Positions 1-9,594 of a DNA stretch of 64,000 nt are shown in pieces. Position 1 is the stretch's first letter; each line of letters opens with the position of its first letter. The position numbers and the translations under genes were made by a program. Under the pieces are notes generated by a model, which saw nothing but the letters and a program-made list of their open reading frames with translations, searched no databases and was not told where the DNA came from. Source of the DNA: a bacterium (lineage in GTDB: Bacteria; Bacteroidota; Bacteroidia; Flavobacteriales; Schleiferiaceae); NCBI GenBank assembly GCA_016125155.1, contig WGMI01000008.1:1-64000 (forward strand). Direction: 5' to 3'.

Positions 1-101
1 CCTTTTTTTAGTCCCTTTTTAGACACGCATCGACTGATTCTAGAAACCAACAGACTCATTCGCATCGTCGAACTCTAAGTCGCTGAGAAAACCATATAAA
101 A

Positions 102-135
102 CAAAAAAACCGCCTCGATATCCCTATCGAGACGG
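102..135 (-). terminator. Intrinsic terminator of the first secreted-protein gene
   Basis: An 11-bp stem (110-120 with 125-135, one mismatch, 4-nt loop) is followed on the minus strand by a run of seven T (seen as A at 103-109 on plus). It lies about 50 bases past the stop of the minus-strand gene ending at 189, so it is well placed to end that transcript. Positions 1-101 show nothing else I can name. Confidence 0.75.
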
Positions 136-188
136 CTTCTTCTTGAAGCGGGGCAACCTGACGGGTGCTCCCCGTGCCGAAAATCACA

Positions 189-1223
189 TCAATGCTGTAC
201 CAAAATCCGACGCGTTTCAGCGTTGTCGCCTTGGCTGATGGTGAGGGTATAGAGACCATTGCTGAGCGAAGCCACGTCCAAGGCAAGCGATTGAACACCC
301 GACACAGCGGTTTCCAGATGCTCGATCACCACACGCCCTTGAATGTCGACCAGCCGCACCTCGGTGCAGTCCAAGTTGTTTCCCAAGAGTTCGATGTGCA
401 ACAGATCGGAGGCAGGAATTGGATATACCTTCAATCCGGCAATGGGTTGAACTTCGGTCTTTGGAATGACTACCGGAGCAGAGCGCAGACAAAAACCACC
501 GATCTGCCACATATTGCCACCGCTTCCGGAGTTGATCAAACTCAGGGTGATGCGGTCTACATCGGTCCAATCAATGCCATGAAAAGCAGGGTTGGAAGTC
601 GAAAACAAAACATCGCCCATAGCAGAAATAGAGCCGGCGATGGTTCTGGTTCTGCGCTGAGTCGTATTCATGCCGCTGGTTACCGTAATCTTGACCAGAA
701 CCGAATTGCCCGATGCGAGCACGCCGTTGAAGTTCTTCAATACGAATGCGGCATTCGGAAAAGTGCTCACGTCGAGGTCGAGCGGCTGGCTGGCCTTGCC
801 ATAGTGAATCACCAAGGTGCCATTCCCAATGCTGGAATTTTCGCTGCTCAAAACGCCATTGCCCGAAAACATCCGAACATTGCCGTTGGGGCTGTTCCGG
901 GTAAACTTCATTTGGCGGTTGCCGCCATAGACTCCGCTTTGGTTGTTTTGGTTTTGGTTTTCGAACGTGCGTCCCACGAACAACACCGGCTGGCCGACCT
1001 GGTGGTTGAAAGGGGCAATGGGTTGGGCCAATTCACCGGCCTCCAGCCCTGCGGCGGTCACGATACCGGTAATGAAACCATTGGTATGCTGGACAAAAGT
1101 TTCGCTGCGAAAGGGGTTGGAGAAATTGTCGATGCACAGCTCGCTCGGTGTTTGTGCCAGCGTTGTTTGCGAGCACAAGGCACTGGCCATGGCCCAAAAG
1201 AACAAGAGAGTAGAGTGTTTCAT
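189..1223 (-). CDS. Secreted protein with T9SS type A sorting domain
   Basis: A 344-residue exported protein of unknown function. A signal peptide is visible (MKHSTLLFFWAMASALCSQ, cleavage near TLAQ). The middle, about residues 25-255, has a beta-rich composition with many Asn, Gly and Ser and no catalytic motif I can name. The last 80 residues have the layout of a type IX secretion C-terminal domain: a KVYPIPASDLLHIEL opening, a DIQGRVV turn and a final GLYTLTISQ strand followed by a short basic tail. Such domains direct proteins through the T9SS to the cell surface or medium. It starts at an ATG and has its own terminator downstream. The next gene upstream, also on the minus strand, is another T9SS cargo. 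Function: adhesin, enzyme or structural protein cannot be told apart. Confidence 0.85.
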   Translation of the reverse strand: MKHSTLLFFWAMASALCSQTTLAQTPSELCIDNFSNPFRSETFVQHTNGFITGIVTAAGLEAGELAQPIAPFNHQVGQPVLFVGRTFENQNQNNQSGVYGGNRQMKFTRNSPNGNVRMFSGNGVLSSENSSIGNGTLVIHYGKASQPLDLDVSTFPNAAFVLKNFNGVLASGNSVLVKITVTSGMNTTQRRTRTIAGSISAMGDVLFSTSNPAFHGIDWTDVDRITLSLINSGSGGNMWQIGGFCLRSAPVVIPKTEVQPIAGLKVYPIPASDLLHIELLGNNLDCTEVRLVDIQGRVVIEHLETAVSGVQSLALDVASLSNGLYTLTISQGDNAETRRILVQH

Positions 1224-1358
1224 TGGTGTGGTTTCGTTGAAAAGGGTGATGGTTTTTGCCGTTCGAAGGTGCGCCCAAGGCTGTTATGTGAATAAAAAGT
1301 TAGAGTTAAATTATTTGAATAATAGGTGGTTAGAATAATATTTCTTCTTTTTATCAAC

Positions 1359-1389
1359 AAAAAAGCCGTTCCCTGATCGGAAACGGCTT
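1359..1389 (-). terminator. Intrinsic terminator after the giant repeat-protein gene
   Basis: Stem 1363-1372 pairs with 1379-1389 with a single bulge, around a 6-nt loop. The minus strand then reads six T. It sits 24 bases after the stop codon of the minus-strand gene ending at 1413, separating it from the gene at 189-1223. Confidence 0.75.
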
Positions 1390-1412
1390 GTCCTGTTCAT
1401 GCGGTACTCGGA

Positions 1413-4400
1413 TTAATCCCGCAGCACTTTTTCTTTCCACAATCGTCCCTCTTTTTCTACCTGGACGATGTAGACGCCCTTGGCGTAGGCGCCCAAGTCG
1501 ATGGGTGTTTCCAGCGCCGTGCACGCTCCGGTCTGAAGAATCCGTCCGCTCAGGTCGGTTACCGTGTAGGTACTGCCCAAGTCTGCGGACAAGTAGACGC
1601 GGTCTGCGGTGGGGTTCGGATAAAGGTATACCTGTTCTCCGGCCAGGAATTCTCCTGAAGCCCCGGCACTGGTTTCCTGATCTTTACACGGACCCGAACC
1701 GTTGTTGTGCCCCCGGCTCAACGGACAGCTTGGAGCACTGGTCGTAGCTGGTCCCGATCCAATCCGGTAGCGCACCCAAACCACAAATTCGTAGTTCCCA
1801 TTGCACAGCGATGCCAGATTGGCCACGTAGCTGGTTGTCGCTGCCCCGAGTAAGGGGCTTTGCACAAAAGGCAAACCGCTGTTTCGCACCCTCCAACCCA
1901 CGCGGTAGCCGATCAAATTGGTACCAGGCGGAAGGCTCACAGCATTCCAGTTGACCGTAAAATTGGCACCGCTCTTGACCACCGAGATCAGACTGGTAGC
2001 ATAGGCGGCACCCGCAGGATCAGTCACCGTAAACGTGTCGCTGGCGCTGCATCCGAGTACATCCGTCACCGTAACCCAATAGGTTCCGACGGGTACTACC
2101 ACAAATTTGGTCGTGGCTCCGGTGCTCCACAAAATGCTCTTGGCACCAATTCCTCCGGTAAATCCGGCGCGCAAGGTGGCTGGATCGCCGGCGCAGAACG
2201 GGGCGTCGGTCAATATGATGCTCAAAGTTATAGGCTTGGGGCAATCGGTAGTAAAGCTGACCTCCGAACCATACGCGGTACCCGAGGCGTTGGTGGCGTA
2301 CGCCCGGGCATAGTAGGTGGTCACCCCGGTAAGTCCCGTCAAGTTGGCCGTAAAGGCGCCTACACCAGATCCACTGCTCGCTATGCCTTTGGTGAGGTCG
2401 GGATTTGGGAGGGTGTCGTACACCACCCCTCGGCTCAGCACAGCGCTGCTTCCGGCACTGACCACCTCTCCCGAAATGGAAGCGGTGGTTTCTGAGACCG
2501 AAAGCACAGCAATGGTATTGACGGTCGGCGGAACCAATCCACCGCAGTTGTTCACTGTGACCAGAATGGGGTTGCTTTGGCCTTGGCAGCCGTTTGGATC
2601 CGTTGCCGTCAGATTGTATTGACCGCTTTGGAATACCCACAGACTGGAAGCGTTTTCTCCGCTCAAGGGCAGTCCATTCCGGCTCCATTGATAGATCAGA
2701 CCGGTTGCGGGCGCGCCCACCAAACGAACCGAATCTCCCGCACAGAACGTGGTAGGTCCCTGGGCTGTAACATTGACCACGACGGTAGAAGAATACCGGC
2801 TGATTACCAAGGCCGGTGATGAGGTCGTATCACAGCTGTTGGTAGCCCGCACCCTCAGGGTATCTACGGTACCCAACCAGCCATTGAAATCCACAGCAAT
2901 CTGATTGGTTCCATTGCCGCTGAGGATTTGCGCACCCGAGGGAAGCTGCCAGACATATCCGGTAGCGCCCGGCACGGGGCTGACAAAATAATTCTGGGTG
3001 ACCAAGGCACCGCACAGCGCAGCTGTTCCATTGATGGCACCCGGAATGCCCGGTGCCACGTCCACCTGAACCCAAACGCTGTCTGGGGCACTCAAACAAT
3101 TCAGGGGCCCCACCGACTGCACCCGATAATACCCTGTTTGCGCAACCGAGGCCATAGCAATCAATGGATCTTCGTCCGAACTGCTAAAGCCATTGGGACC
3201 GGTCCACAGTACCGGATCGGCGCTGCCGGGGGTGCACTGGAGTTGGAATCCTTGTCCCAGACATACCGCAATATTGGCTCCGGCCACTGGTGCTGGAGGA
3301 GGGGTACAGTTGTCGAAGTTGCCTGTTTTGATGAGGCTCCACTGTCCGAATTGGTCTTGGGCACGGAGGGCGAACTTATGGGCACCGCTGCTCAGTCCTG
3401 TGGTTGGCAGGTTGTAGCTCCCGTTCAGCAAGGCCGTGGGGGCGATGGCAATAGGCTGTCCTGCTCCAGGTCCTGGATCGGCATCGTAGAAATATTCCAA
3501 GGCAGCCAGCAATCCCGATGGTTGGGGAGAATAAGCGGGCTCGATCCAGACCCGATGGCTATTTGCGTGGCTCCAAACCCCATCGAAGTCGAGCACGCGA
3601 ATGCCGATTTCGTGGATGCCCGAGGCCCAACCGCTGGTAGAAAGCAAGGCAGACCCCGCTGCCATCATTCCTTGGCTGACGGGAATAGGGGTGCCATTGC
3701 CCACGCCGGGATCGCTGTCTACGAAGTATTCGGCGGCCAGAATTCCATCGGCCACGGTGTTGCTGCCCACGGTATAGGTGACTGTTTCAGGACAATTTCC
3801 ATCGGTTACGGTGACCGTGTACACGCCTGGAGCCAAGCCAGAGCGCACAGGTCCGGTGGGTCCGTCACTCCAGGAGTAGGTGTAGCCAAAGCCCTTGCCA
3901 CCTGTTGTCTGGAGCTGAATCATTCCGTTGTTTAAACCATTCGTCGAAGGCCAAATCTGCGAAGTTACCTGTAGCGTCGGATTGACAGATACATCGACCA
4001 ATCCCGTAACCCGAGGGTTGCCCAACACATCCGTATAGCTGGCCTGATAGGCACCGCTGTTCAAGACCACTATGGATTGGGTGGTTTCTCCCGTATTCCA
4101 CAAATGGTTGGTGCCCGCAGGAGCCGTGATGATTAAAGTGTCGCCTTCGCAAAACACGGTGGCCCCAGACAGTTGAACCACTCCCGAAGGATTAGGGTCC
4201 ACATTGACCATGCCCACCTTGCTCGAAACGCAGGTCCCTCCATTGTCGATTTCGAGGAGGACATCGTACGAGCCGCCTACCGCAAACGTGTGCTGCACTT
4301 GATTGCCCATGTACTCAAAACTGCCATCGGCATGGATGTCCCATCGAACCACAGCCCCGGGTGCTACATTGCTGCTAAAACTGGCCAAGGTGGTCGGCAA

Positions 4401-7400
4401 CCCGGCCATGGCCCCGCCCAATGTGCCAAAGTTGACGGTCGGCATCAAACACCCCGTGGGCACTACGGTAAAGGGTACCGTTCGGATGGCGCTCCAGCGG
4501 CCTGCCAGATCCTGGAACCTCAGGCTGAGTTTGTACGCGCCGGGCGAAAAACTGGATACGTCAAAGGTTCGAATCAGGTTTAGAGCATTCCCTACCGGGA
4601 CGTTGAGCACTTGGGCCTGTCCAACCCCTGGATCGGCTCCATAGAAATATTCTGCCCGAACAATGGGGAATAAGGTGTTGGGTTCGGGAAGGGCAAAATC
4701 GACGTGAACCGTCCTGCCCTGGACAACAGAAGCGTTGCCATCCGTATCGATGGTTCGTATCAACAGCCGATGTTGGCCTGTCGACAGACCGGCGAACGAA
4801 ATCGAGGGGTTTGCATTGATCTGATGACTGGGATAGCTGCCCGGAATGGGGGTTCCCATTCCCAAGCCCGGATCTTCGTCAAAGAAGTACTCCATGGCCG
4901 CAATCGGCGCCCGCGAAGTATCAACGACCGCGCCTGCAGGGTCTCCTACCAAAATCAAGTGCGGTTTGGCATGTCCCCATTGTCCCAGATGGTCGCGGCT
5001 TCTGAGGTTGAGTTTGTGATAACCCGGAACCAGTCCCGTTGTGGGGATGGAGAGCACGGATTGCACCAGCGATCCTTGGGGCAGGAACAAGGCGGATCCC
5101 AATCCAACCCCTGGATCGGTGTCGAAAAAGTACTCGGTTTCCACAATGCCAGGTGCCACTGGAACCACCTGGTTTGGGACCACGACCGATACCACCTTGG
5201 GACATTGGCCATCACTGACCGTTACGGTGTAGTTTCCCGGTGCCAATCCCCCGACCGAAGCCGTAGTAGCCCCCGTGTTCCAGTTGTAGGTGTACAAGAA
5301 TGACCCTCCGCCTGTGGCCGTAATGACTGCGCCTCCATTGTTCTGTCCATTGCTGGCGGGGAAAATCTCCACATCAATGTCCAGTCCGGGGTAGACCGTG
5401 ATGTTCACCAGAGCGCTGGAAGAGGGGTTTCCTTGGGTATTGGTATAAACCACGCTGTAGGCTCCGCTTTCCTTGACCCAAATACGCCGAGTGGACTGCC
5501 CGGTGTTCCAAAGCCAATTGCTGCCCTGAGGCGCCCTCAGCTCTGTGCTGTCGCCTTCGCAAAACACCGTGGGTCCGAGGGGTGCGACGGCCGTGGAAAG
5601 TGCCGGACCCGCCGTGACCAATTTGATCACCGATGTGGCACACCCGTCCAGAGGATCGACCGTGAGCATCACCGGGTAGGTACCCGGGCTCGCAAAGATG
5701 TGTTGGGCTGTATTTCCCGTGTATTCCACGCTGCCATCCGCACCGATGTCCCACTGAAAGGTCGCGCCCGGAGCTACTCCTGTAGACGTGCTCGTCAGTG
5801 TGGTGGGGCTTCCGGCATTGACAGTGGGCGCACTGAAATTGACCGCAGGCGGGGTACAGGCCTGTGTGGTTACCGCGATCAGTTCACTCCGCACGGTCGA
5901 CCAATTGAGCCAGGAATCGCGGACCCGAATCACGAGGCGGTGGTTGCCCGGGGTCAAACCGGTCACTGGTATCGTCCGAGGGAGACTGAGCACATTGCCC
6001 TGAGTCAGCGGAATAGAGGTTCCCATGCCCACACCCGGATCGGTGTCAAAGAAATACTCCGCCTGTATGATGGGAAAGTCGAATGAAAGCAAATTGGGGG
6101 GCGGGAGGATGTCCACAAAAACGTTGGCGGTTTGGGAGATGCTCCATTTCCCATTGCTGTCGCGGGTCCTTAAATTAAAGATGTGAAAACCCGTGCTCAA
6201 ACCTGCCGTTGATGCCGAAAAGGCTTGAGAAAGATTCGAATTCGGCACGATTCCCGGCACGGGCGTTCCCAGACCGACCCCCGGGTCGGCATCGAAAAAG
6301 TATTCGGCTTCGACTACATCGCGCAAAGGTTCTGGAGCCGGGGGGGCAGCGGTGTCGGCCATGTAAAAAAGGTGAAATTGAGCAACACCCCAAATGGAGG
6401 GATCCTCGCGAAAGCGAATTCCCAACTTGTGAAAACCTGGACTGAGTCCAGCCGTGGGGTCTACGATGGCACTTCCGTTCAATGTCGTTCCGGGTCCAAA
6501 GGAGAAGGGTGTGCCCATTCCGGGTCCCGGATCGGCATCGACAAAATACTCGGCCTCAATAAGTCCTTCGACCGGATTGAGTATTTGGTTGGGCACCAAA
6601 AAAGTCCGCATCACCGGGCAAAAAGTGTTTCCGACGGTGACGCTGTACATCCCCGGCGCCAATCCACTGCGCCCCGGCAAGGTGCTGCCATCGCTCCACA
6701 AATAGGTGTAGCCCGATCCGCTGCCTCCGCTCACGCTCAGTTGAATGGAACCATTGGCCAATCCATTGACCGCAGGAGAGATGACCGCCGCAATGTTCAA
6801 CGAAGGCTCAACGGTGATTTCAATAGACGGGGTAATTCGCGGAAAACCGTTGATATCCAAATAGGAACAAGAGAATACTCCAGATTCGCTCACCACAATG
6901 CTCGCCGTGTTGGCACCATTGCTCCATACGGGGTTGCTGCCGGCAGGGGCGGTTAAGACCACGCTATCGCCCGAGCAAAAAGTGGCAGGTCCACTGAGGC
7001 TGATTTGGTTGGTCGGGCTGGGGCCCACCACAACGCGTTTGACCACGGTGCTGCTGATGGCCTCGTCGTACAACAATCCAATCTCGGATGTGTCCAGCAC
7101 ACTTCCAAATAAATAGACATCGTCGAAGACCCCATTCGATTTGGTCGTGGCGTTGGAGCCTACCCATAGTTGCGCAAAACTGCCCAAATTGTTTCCCGTA
7201 GCATTGGTTTGTTGTATCAAGACCCCGTCGAGGTAGGACTTGAACCCATTGACGGCCCCGCTTTGCCAAGTGAGCACGACATGATGCCATTGCCCGTTTT
7301 GAAGGGTATTACCAGACTGGTTGTCGGAGGCCACATTTCGCGTTCCAACATAGTGAAGTTCATTGGTTTCGGTCGAGCGAACATCGGCGTTGTTGGTCTC

Positions 7401-8450
7401 GATGTTGACGCCATAATTGGACGAACTGCCCTTGAACCAGTACGACAGACTGAAATCGCCCAAGGCAATGGAATCGCCCGGCGTACCGACCCGGTGCACA
7501 CCGGCGGGAAGCCCTTCGGTTGAGTACGCTCCTTTTGGATCGCCGTGTCTGCCCAAAACCTCTTGAATAGAACCGGTTTTGACCATATCGCCCAGGGTGC
7601 CTGCCTGTTTGACGAGTTCCCCATTGTAGAAGCGGTACAGCCCCAAGAGCCCGCTGGCGTTGGCCGGTGTACCCGGATTGGAGACCCGTAGAAGGACGTC
7701 GTATTCTCCCGGACTGGGAAAGGTGTAGGTGAGGTCCTTGCCCGCAAACTCGATGCTGCCGTCGGCTCCTATGTCCCAAGCCCATCGCCGGCCCGTTTTG
7801 AAATTGGTCGAGGTATTGACAAAGGTGGCGGGAACCCCCGCATTGATCCCGGACGGCACTGTAAAGTTGGCCACGGGCAGCTCGGTTTGACCGGCCGGGT
7901 CGGAGACCCGAATTTGGGTCCAAAAAGTCTGAGACCATTGGCCGCTCAGGTCTTCCACCCGAACCCCGATTCGGTGCACGCCTGTGCTCAGCCCCGTGGT
8001 GGGGATGGTCCGCAAAACGTTCAGCCCAGTTCCCGATGTAAATGCAATGGGGGTACCGTTGCCGGCACCGGGATCGCTGTTAAAGAAATACTCCGCTCTT
8101 TGAAGCGCTAAAGGTGGAGGAACCGGCTGGGTAGTGTATTGCAGCGGGCTGATGTAAAACAGCCGGTCGTACGCAACGCTCCAGCCATACTGGTCGTCTT
8201 TGACCCGAACCGCCAAGAAATGATAGCCCGGTACGAGACCTGTAAGCGGAAGGTTGAAATTGGCGTTGATCGACAATCCCGGACTGATCGGAAGCGCGTT
8301 GGCAAACCCAATACCCGGATCTACATCGATAAAGTATTCTGCCTCAACCAGCGTGGCCTGAATCCGTGGCATTGAAGCGAGCCAGAGCAACGCGAGCAAT
8401 GTCCAACGGGTCCCTGCGCGCCTGAGAAGGCTGGGGATCGCATGTTCCAT
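1413..8450 (-). CDS. Giant T9SS-exported repeat protein (PKD, LamG, Ig-like, EYF-DPG modules)
   Basis: A 2345-residue surface or secreted protein. After a hydrophobic N-terminal signal (about residues 14-33) there are ten modules opening with E-Y-F-x-x-x-D-P-G, at about residues 37, 119, 632, 714, 797, 1104, 1186, 1266, 1572 and 1651. Each is about 80 residues and closes with a GLSPGFHKLGIR-type strand and a Gly-x-Trp-Ser turn. Groups of two or three modules are followed by a PKD-like domain (WDIGADGS), an Ig-like domain (FCxGDS..L.AP.G) and a SprB-like repeat (YTYxWSDG...GLAPGxYTVTV). The first group also carries a LamG/concanavalin-like domain (about 270-470; FSLSYWFKG, WHHVVLTW). Residues about 1735-2250 hold Ig-like and Fn3-like domains. 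The end (LYPNPTADRVYLS... to ...KEKVLRD) is a T9SS sorting domain. No enzyme domain is visible; adhesion or matrix function is inferred. Confidence 0.9.
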   Translation of the reverse strand: MEHAIPSLLRRAGTRWTLLALLWLASMPRIQATLVEAEYFIDVDPGIGFANALPISPGLSINANFNLPLTGLVPGYHFLAVRVKDDQYGWSVAYDRLFYISPLQYTTQPVPPPLALQRAEYFFNSDPGAGNGTPIAFTSGTGLNVLRTIPTTGLSTGVHRIGVRVEDLSGQWSQTFWTQIRVSDPAGQTELPVANFTVPSGINAGVPATFVNTSTNFKTGRRWAWDIGADGSIEFAGKDLTYTFPSPGEYDVLLRVSNPGTPANASGLLGLYRFYNGELVKQAGTLGDMVKTGSIQEVLGRHGDPKGAYSTEGLPAGVHRVGTPGDSIALGDFSLSYWFKGSSSNYGVNIETNNADVRSTETNELHYVGTRNVASDNQSGNTLQNGQWHHVVLTWQSGAVNGFKSYLDGVLIQQTNATGNNLGSFAQLWVGSNATTKSNGVFDDVYLFGSVLDTSEIGLLYDEAISSTVVKRVVVGPSPTNQISLSGPATFCSGDSVVLTAPAGSNPVWSNGANTASIVVSESGVFSCSYLDINGFPRITPSIEITVEPSLNIAAVISPAVNGLANGSIQLSVSGGSGSGYTYLWSDGSTLPGRSGLAPGMYSVTVGNTFCPVMRTFLVPNQILNPVEGLIEAEYFVDADPGPGMGTPFSFGPGTTLNGSAIVDPTAGLSPGFHKLGIRFREDPSIWGVAQFHLFYMADTAAPPAPEPLRDVVEAEYFFDADPGVGLGTPVPGIVPNSNLSQAFSASTAGLSTGFHIFNLRTRDSNGKWSISQTANVFVDILPPPNLLSFDFPIIQAEYFFDTDPGVGMGTSIPLTQGNVLSLPRTIPVTGLTPGNHRLVIRVRDSWLNWSTVRSELIAVTTQACTPPAVNFSAPTVNAGSPTTLTSTSTGVAPGATFQWDIGADGSVEYTGNTAQHIFASPGTYPVMLTVDPLDGCATSVIKLVTAGPALSTAVAPLGPTVFCEGDSTELRAPQGSNWLWNTGQSTRRIWVKESGAYSVVYTNTQGNPSSSALVNITVYPGLDIDVEIFPASNGQNNGGAVITATGGGSFLYTYNWNTGATTASVGGLAPGNYTVTVSDGQCPKVVSVVVPNQVVPVAPGIVETEYFFDTDPGVGLGSALFLPQGSLVQSVLSIPTTGLVPGYHKLNLRSRDHLGQWGHAKPHLILVGDPAGAVVDTSRAPIAAMEYFFDEDPGLGMGTPIPGSYPSHQINANPSISFAGLSTGQHRLLIRTIDTDGNASVVQGRTVHVDFALPEPNTLFPIVRAEYFYGADPGVGQAQVLNVPVGNALNLIRTFDVSSFSPGAYKLSLRFQDLAGRWSAIRTVPFTVVPTGCLMPTVNFGTLGGAMAGLPTTLASFSSNVAPGAVVRWDIHADGSFEYMGNQVQHTFAVGGSYDVLLEIDNGGTCVSSKVGMVNVDPNPSGVVQLSGATVFCEGDTLIITAPAGTNHLWNTGETTQSIVVLNSGAYQASYTDVLGNPRVTGLVDVSVNPTLQVTSQIWPSTNGLNNGMIQLQTTGGKGFGYTYSWSDGPTGPVRSGLAPGVYTVTVTDGNCPETVTYTVGSNTVADGILAAEYFVDSDPGVGNGTPIPVSQGMMAAGSALLSTSGWASGIHEIGIRVLDFDGVWSHANSHRVWIEPAYSPQPSGLLAALEYFYDADPGPGAGQPIAIAPTALLNGSYNLPTTGLSSGAHKFALRAQDQFGQWSLIKTGNFDNCTPPPAPVAGANIAVCLGQGFQLQCTPGSADPVLWTGPNGFSSSDEDPLIAMASVAQTGYYRVQSVGPLNCLSAPDSVWVQVDVAPGIPGAINGTAALCGALVTQNYFVSPVPGATGYVWQLPSGAQILSGNGTNQIAVDFNGWLGTVDTLRVRATNSCDTTSSPALVISRYSSTVVVNVTAQGPTTFCAGDSVRLVGAPATGLIYQWSRNGLPLSGENASSLWVFQSGQYNLTATDPNGCQGQSNPILVTVNNCGGLVPPTVNTIAVLSVSETTASISGEVVSAGSSAVLSRGVVYDTLPNPDLTKGIASSGSGVGAFTANLTGLTGVTTYYARAYATNASGTAYGSEVSFTTDCPKPITLSIILTDAPFCAGDPATLRAGFTGGIGAKSILWSTGATTKFVVVPVGTYWVTVTDVLGCSASDTFTVTDPAGAAYATSLISVVKSGANFTVNWNAVSLPPGTNLIGYRVGWRVRNSGLPFVQSPLLGAATTSYVANLASLCNGNYEFVVWVRYRIGSGPATTSAPSCPLSRGHNNGSGPCKDQETSAGASGEFLAGEQVYLYPNPTADRVYLSADLGSTYTVTDLSGRILQTGACTALETPIDLGAYAKGVYIVQVEKEGRLWKEKVLRD
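3480..8346 (-). repeat. Protein-coding super-repeat: EYF-DPG modules in blocks of about 1.4 kb
   Basis: Within the giant gene the order [EYF-DPG x2-3] - PKD - Ig-like - SprB-like recurs in three blocks, with a fourth that has two EYF-DPG modules and then diverges. The spacing between the first modules of successive blocks is close to constant after the first (about residue 632 to 1104 to 1572, steps of about 472 and 468). The first block is longer because a LamG domain lies between its PKD and Ig-like parts. The DNA copies have diverged, so this is an old internal duplication and not a recent tandem array. Confidence 0.8.
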
Positions 8451-8495
8451 GAGTGTGTCGTTTTGGCATTGCGCCTTAAACTCAGAAAAATGCGA

Positions 8496-9560
8496 TCAGT
8501 TGCGCGTCTTGGCCTGGATGTTGATCTGGAGTGTTCCTCCAGCAGGAACAGAGCTCACAGGGATGTTGATCTGGGTAACCGCTGGAATTTTGGGCCATTG
8601 GGGCACATTGGCCACCGGAGCATTGCCCCCGGTCAGACCGATGTTCGTCGCGTTGGTACCCGTTCCCAGAGCCGGCGAGCCCGGTTGGGGGGTAAAGTTG
8701 TGCGCCCAATCCATATTGACACCGCCCAAGGCCGGATAGATCTGGAACTGGGGATTTTGATTGATCAAATTGCCCGATCCAATGGCCCCAGCGGGTGGCA
8801 AAGTGTTGTTATTGCAGATGTAGCTGATGTTGTTGTTGAAGGTACAGTTGGTGCAACCCGTGAATTCGTTTTTATAGAAAATGTTGTTTTCGACAATCAA
8901 CTCCTGTGGCCCTTGGAACGACGAGCCAATGTTGTTGATGAATACATTGTTTCGAACAACAACACCCCCATTGATGTCATACGAGCCATCAAAAATGGCA
9001 CTGTTGTGAAAGACGTTGTTGGTGAATAAAGTGGAAGTAATCTGGGGATCGCTCAAATACACCGATCGGATCAGGCAATTTCTCAACGTGACATTGCTGT
9101 ATCCCCCATTGGGAGCAAATTCGAAATTGATGTATTGGGAAATATTACAACGTTCGATCACAATATCATCCAGAGAGCCTTGGTTTCCGGTTTGGCCCGT
9201 GAACGAACCTTTAAGATTGACAAAGGAACTGTGAATTCCATACATACGGCTTCCGTCAGAACCCACGGAACTGTTGAGGCGTTGGAATAGGATCTGAAAG
9301 ATGAAGGTTTCCACGGCCCCTTCTGTAGGAACCGCATTCAACCCTTCGCCGAACAAAACCACCTTTTTGGGAATGGTTACCGATTCCTGGTAGTTGATTC
9401 CACCGGCAATCAGGAGGGTGTCCCCGGGATTGGCCGCATTGACAGCCGCTTGAACGGTGGTGTACTGAGCCGGACGGTCGGGGTTGTTGCTTACGGTGAG
9501 CACAGTGGCTTGGGCGGTGGCGAATCCGGCAACAAGGGCGAGGGCGAAGAACTGCTTCAT
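8496..9560 (-). CDS. Exported right-handed beta-helix protein
   Basis: A 354-residue exported protein. The signal peptide is clear (MKQFFALALVAGFATAQA). What follows is typical of parallel beta-helix proteins: an opening (YTTVQAAVNAANPGDTLLIAGG) like pectate-lyase-fold and chondroitinase-type repeats, then short strands rich in Asn such as VVRNNVFINNI, IVENNIFYKNEF and CTFNNNISYICNNN that form the turns. No catalytic triad of a polysaccharide lyase can be assigned. Unlike its neighbours it has no T9SS sorting domain: the end is a short beta segment. It lies 45 bases upstream of the giant repeat protein on the same strand with no terminator between, so the two may be cotranscribed. Role unknown; a surface carbohydrate-binding or structural part is possible. 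Confidence 0.85.
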   Translation of the reverse strand: MKQFFALALVAGFATAQATVLTVSNNPDRPAQYTTVQAAVNAANPGDTLLIAGGINYQESVTIPKKVVLFGEGLNAVPTEGAVETFIFQILFQRLNSSVGSDGSRMYGIHSSFVNLKGSFTGQTGNQGSLDDIVIERCNISQYINFEFAPNGGYSNVTLRNCLIRSVYLSDPQITSTLFTNNVFHNSAIFDGSYDINGGVVVRNNVFINNIGSSFQGPQELIVENNIFYKNEFTGCTNCTFNNNISYICNNNTLPPAGAIGSGNLINQNPQFQIYPALGGVNMDWAHNFTPQPGSPALGTGTNATNIGLTGGNAPVANVPQWPKIPAVTQINIPVSSVPAGGTLQINIQAKTRN

Positions 9561-9594
9561 GACAAAATCCTTTAATTGAGGTTGGCTGATGAGC

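Noticed and set aside
165-1295. A 376-residue plus-strand open frame opposite the first T9SS protein
   Set aside because: The minus strand has signal peptide, T9SS domain and terminator in the right place; the plus frame has none.
1413-8450. Giant gene as a non-ribosomal peptide or polyketide synthase because of its length and modularity
   Set aside because: Modules are beta-sandwich and EYF-DPG types with a signal peptide and T9SS domain; there are no adenylation, ketosynthase or carrier motifs.
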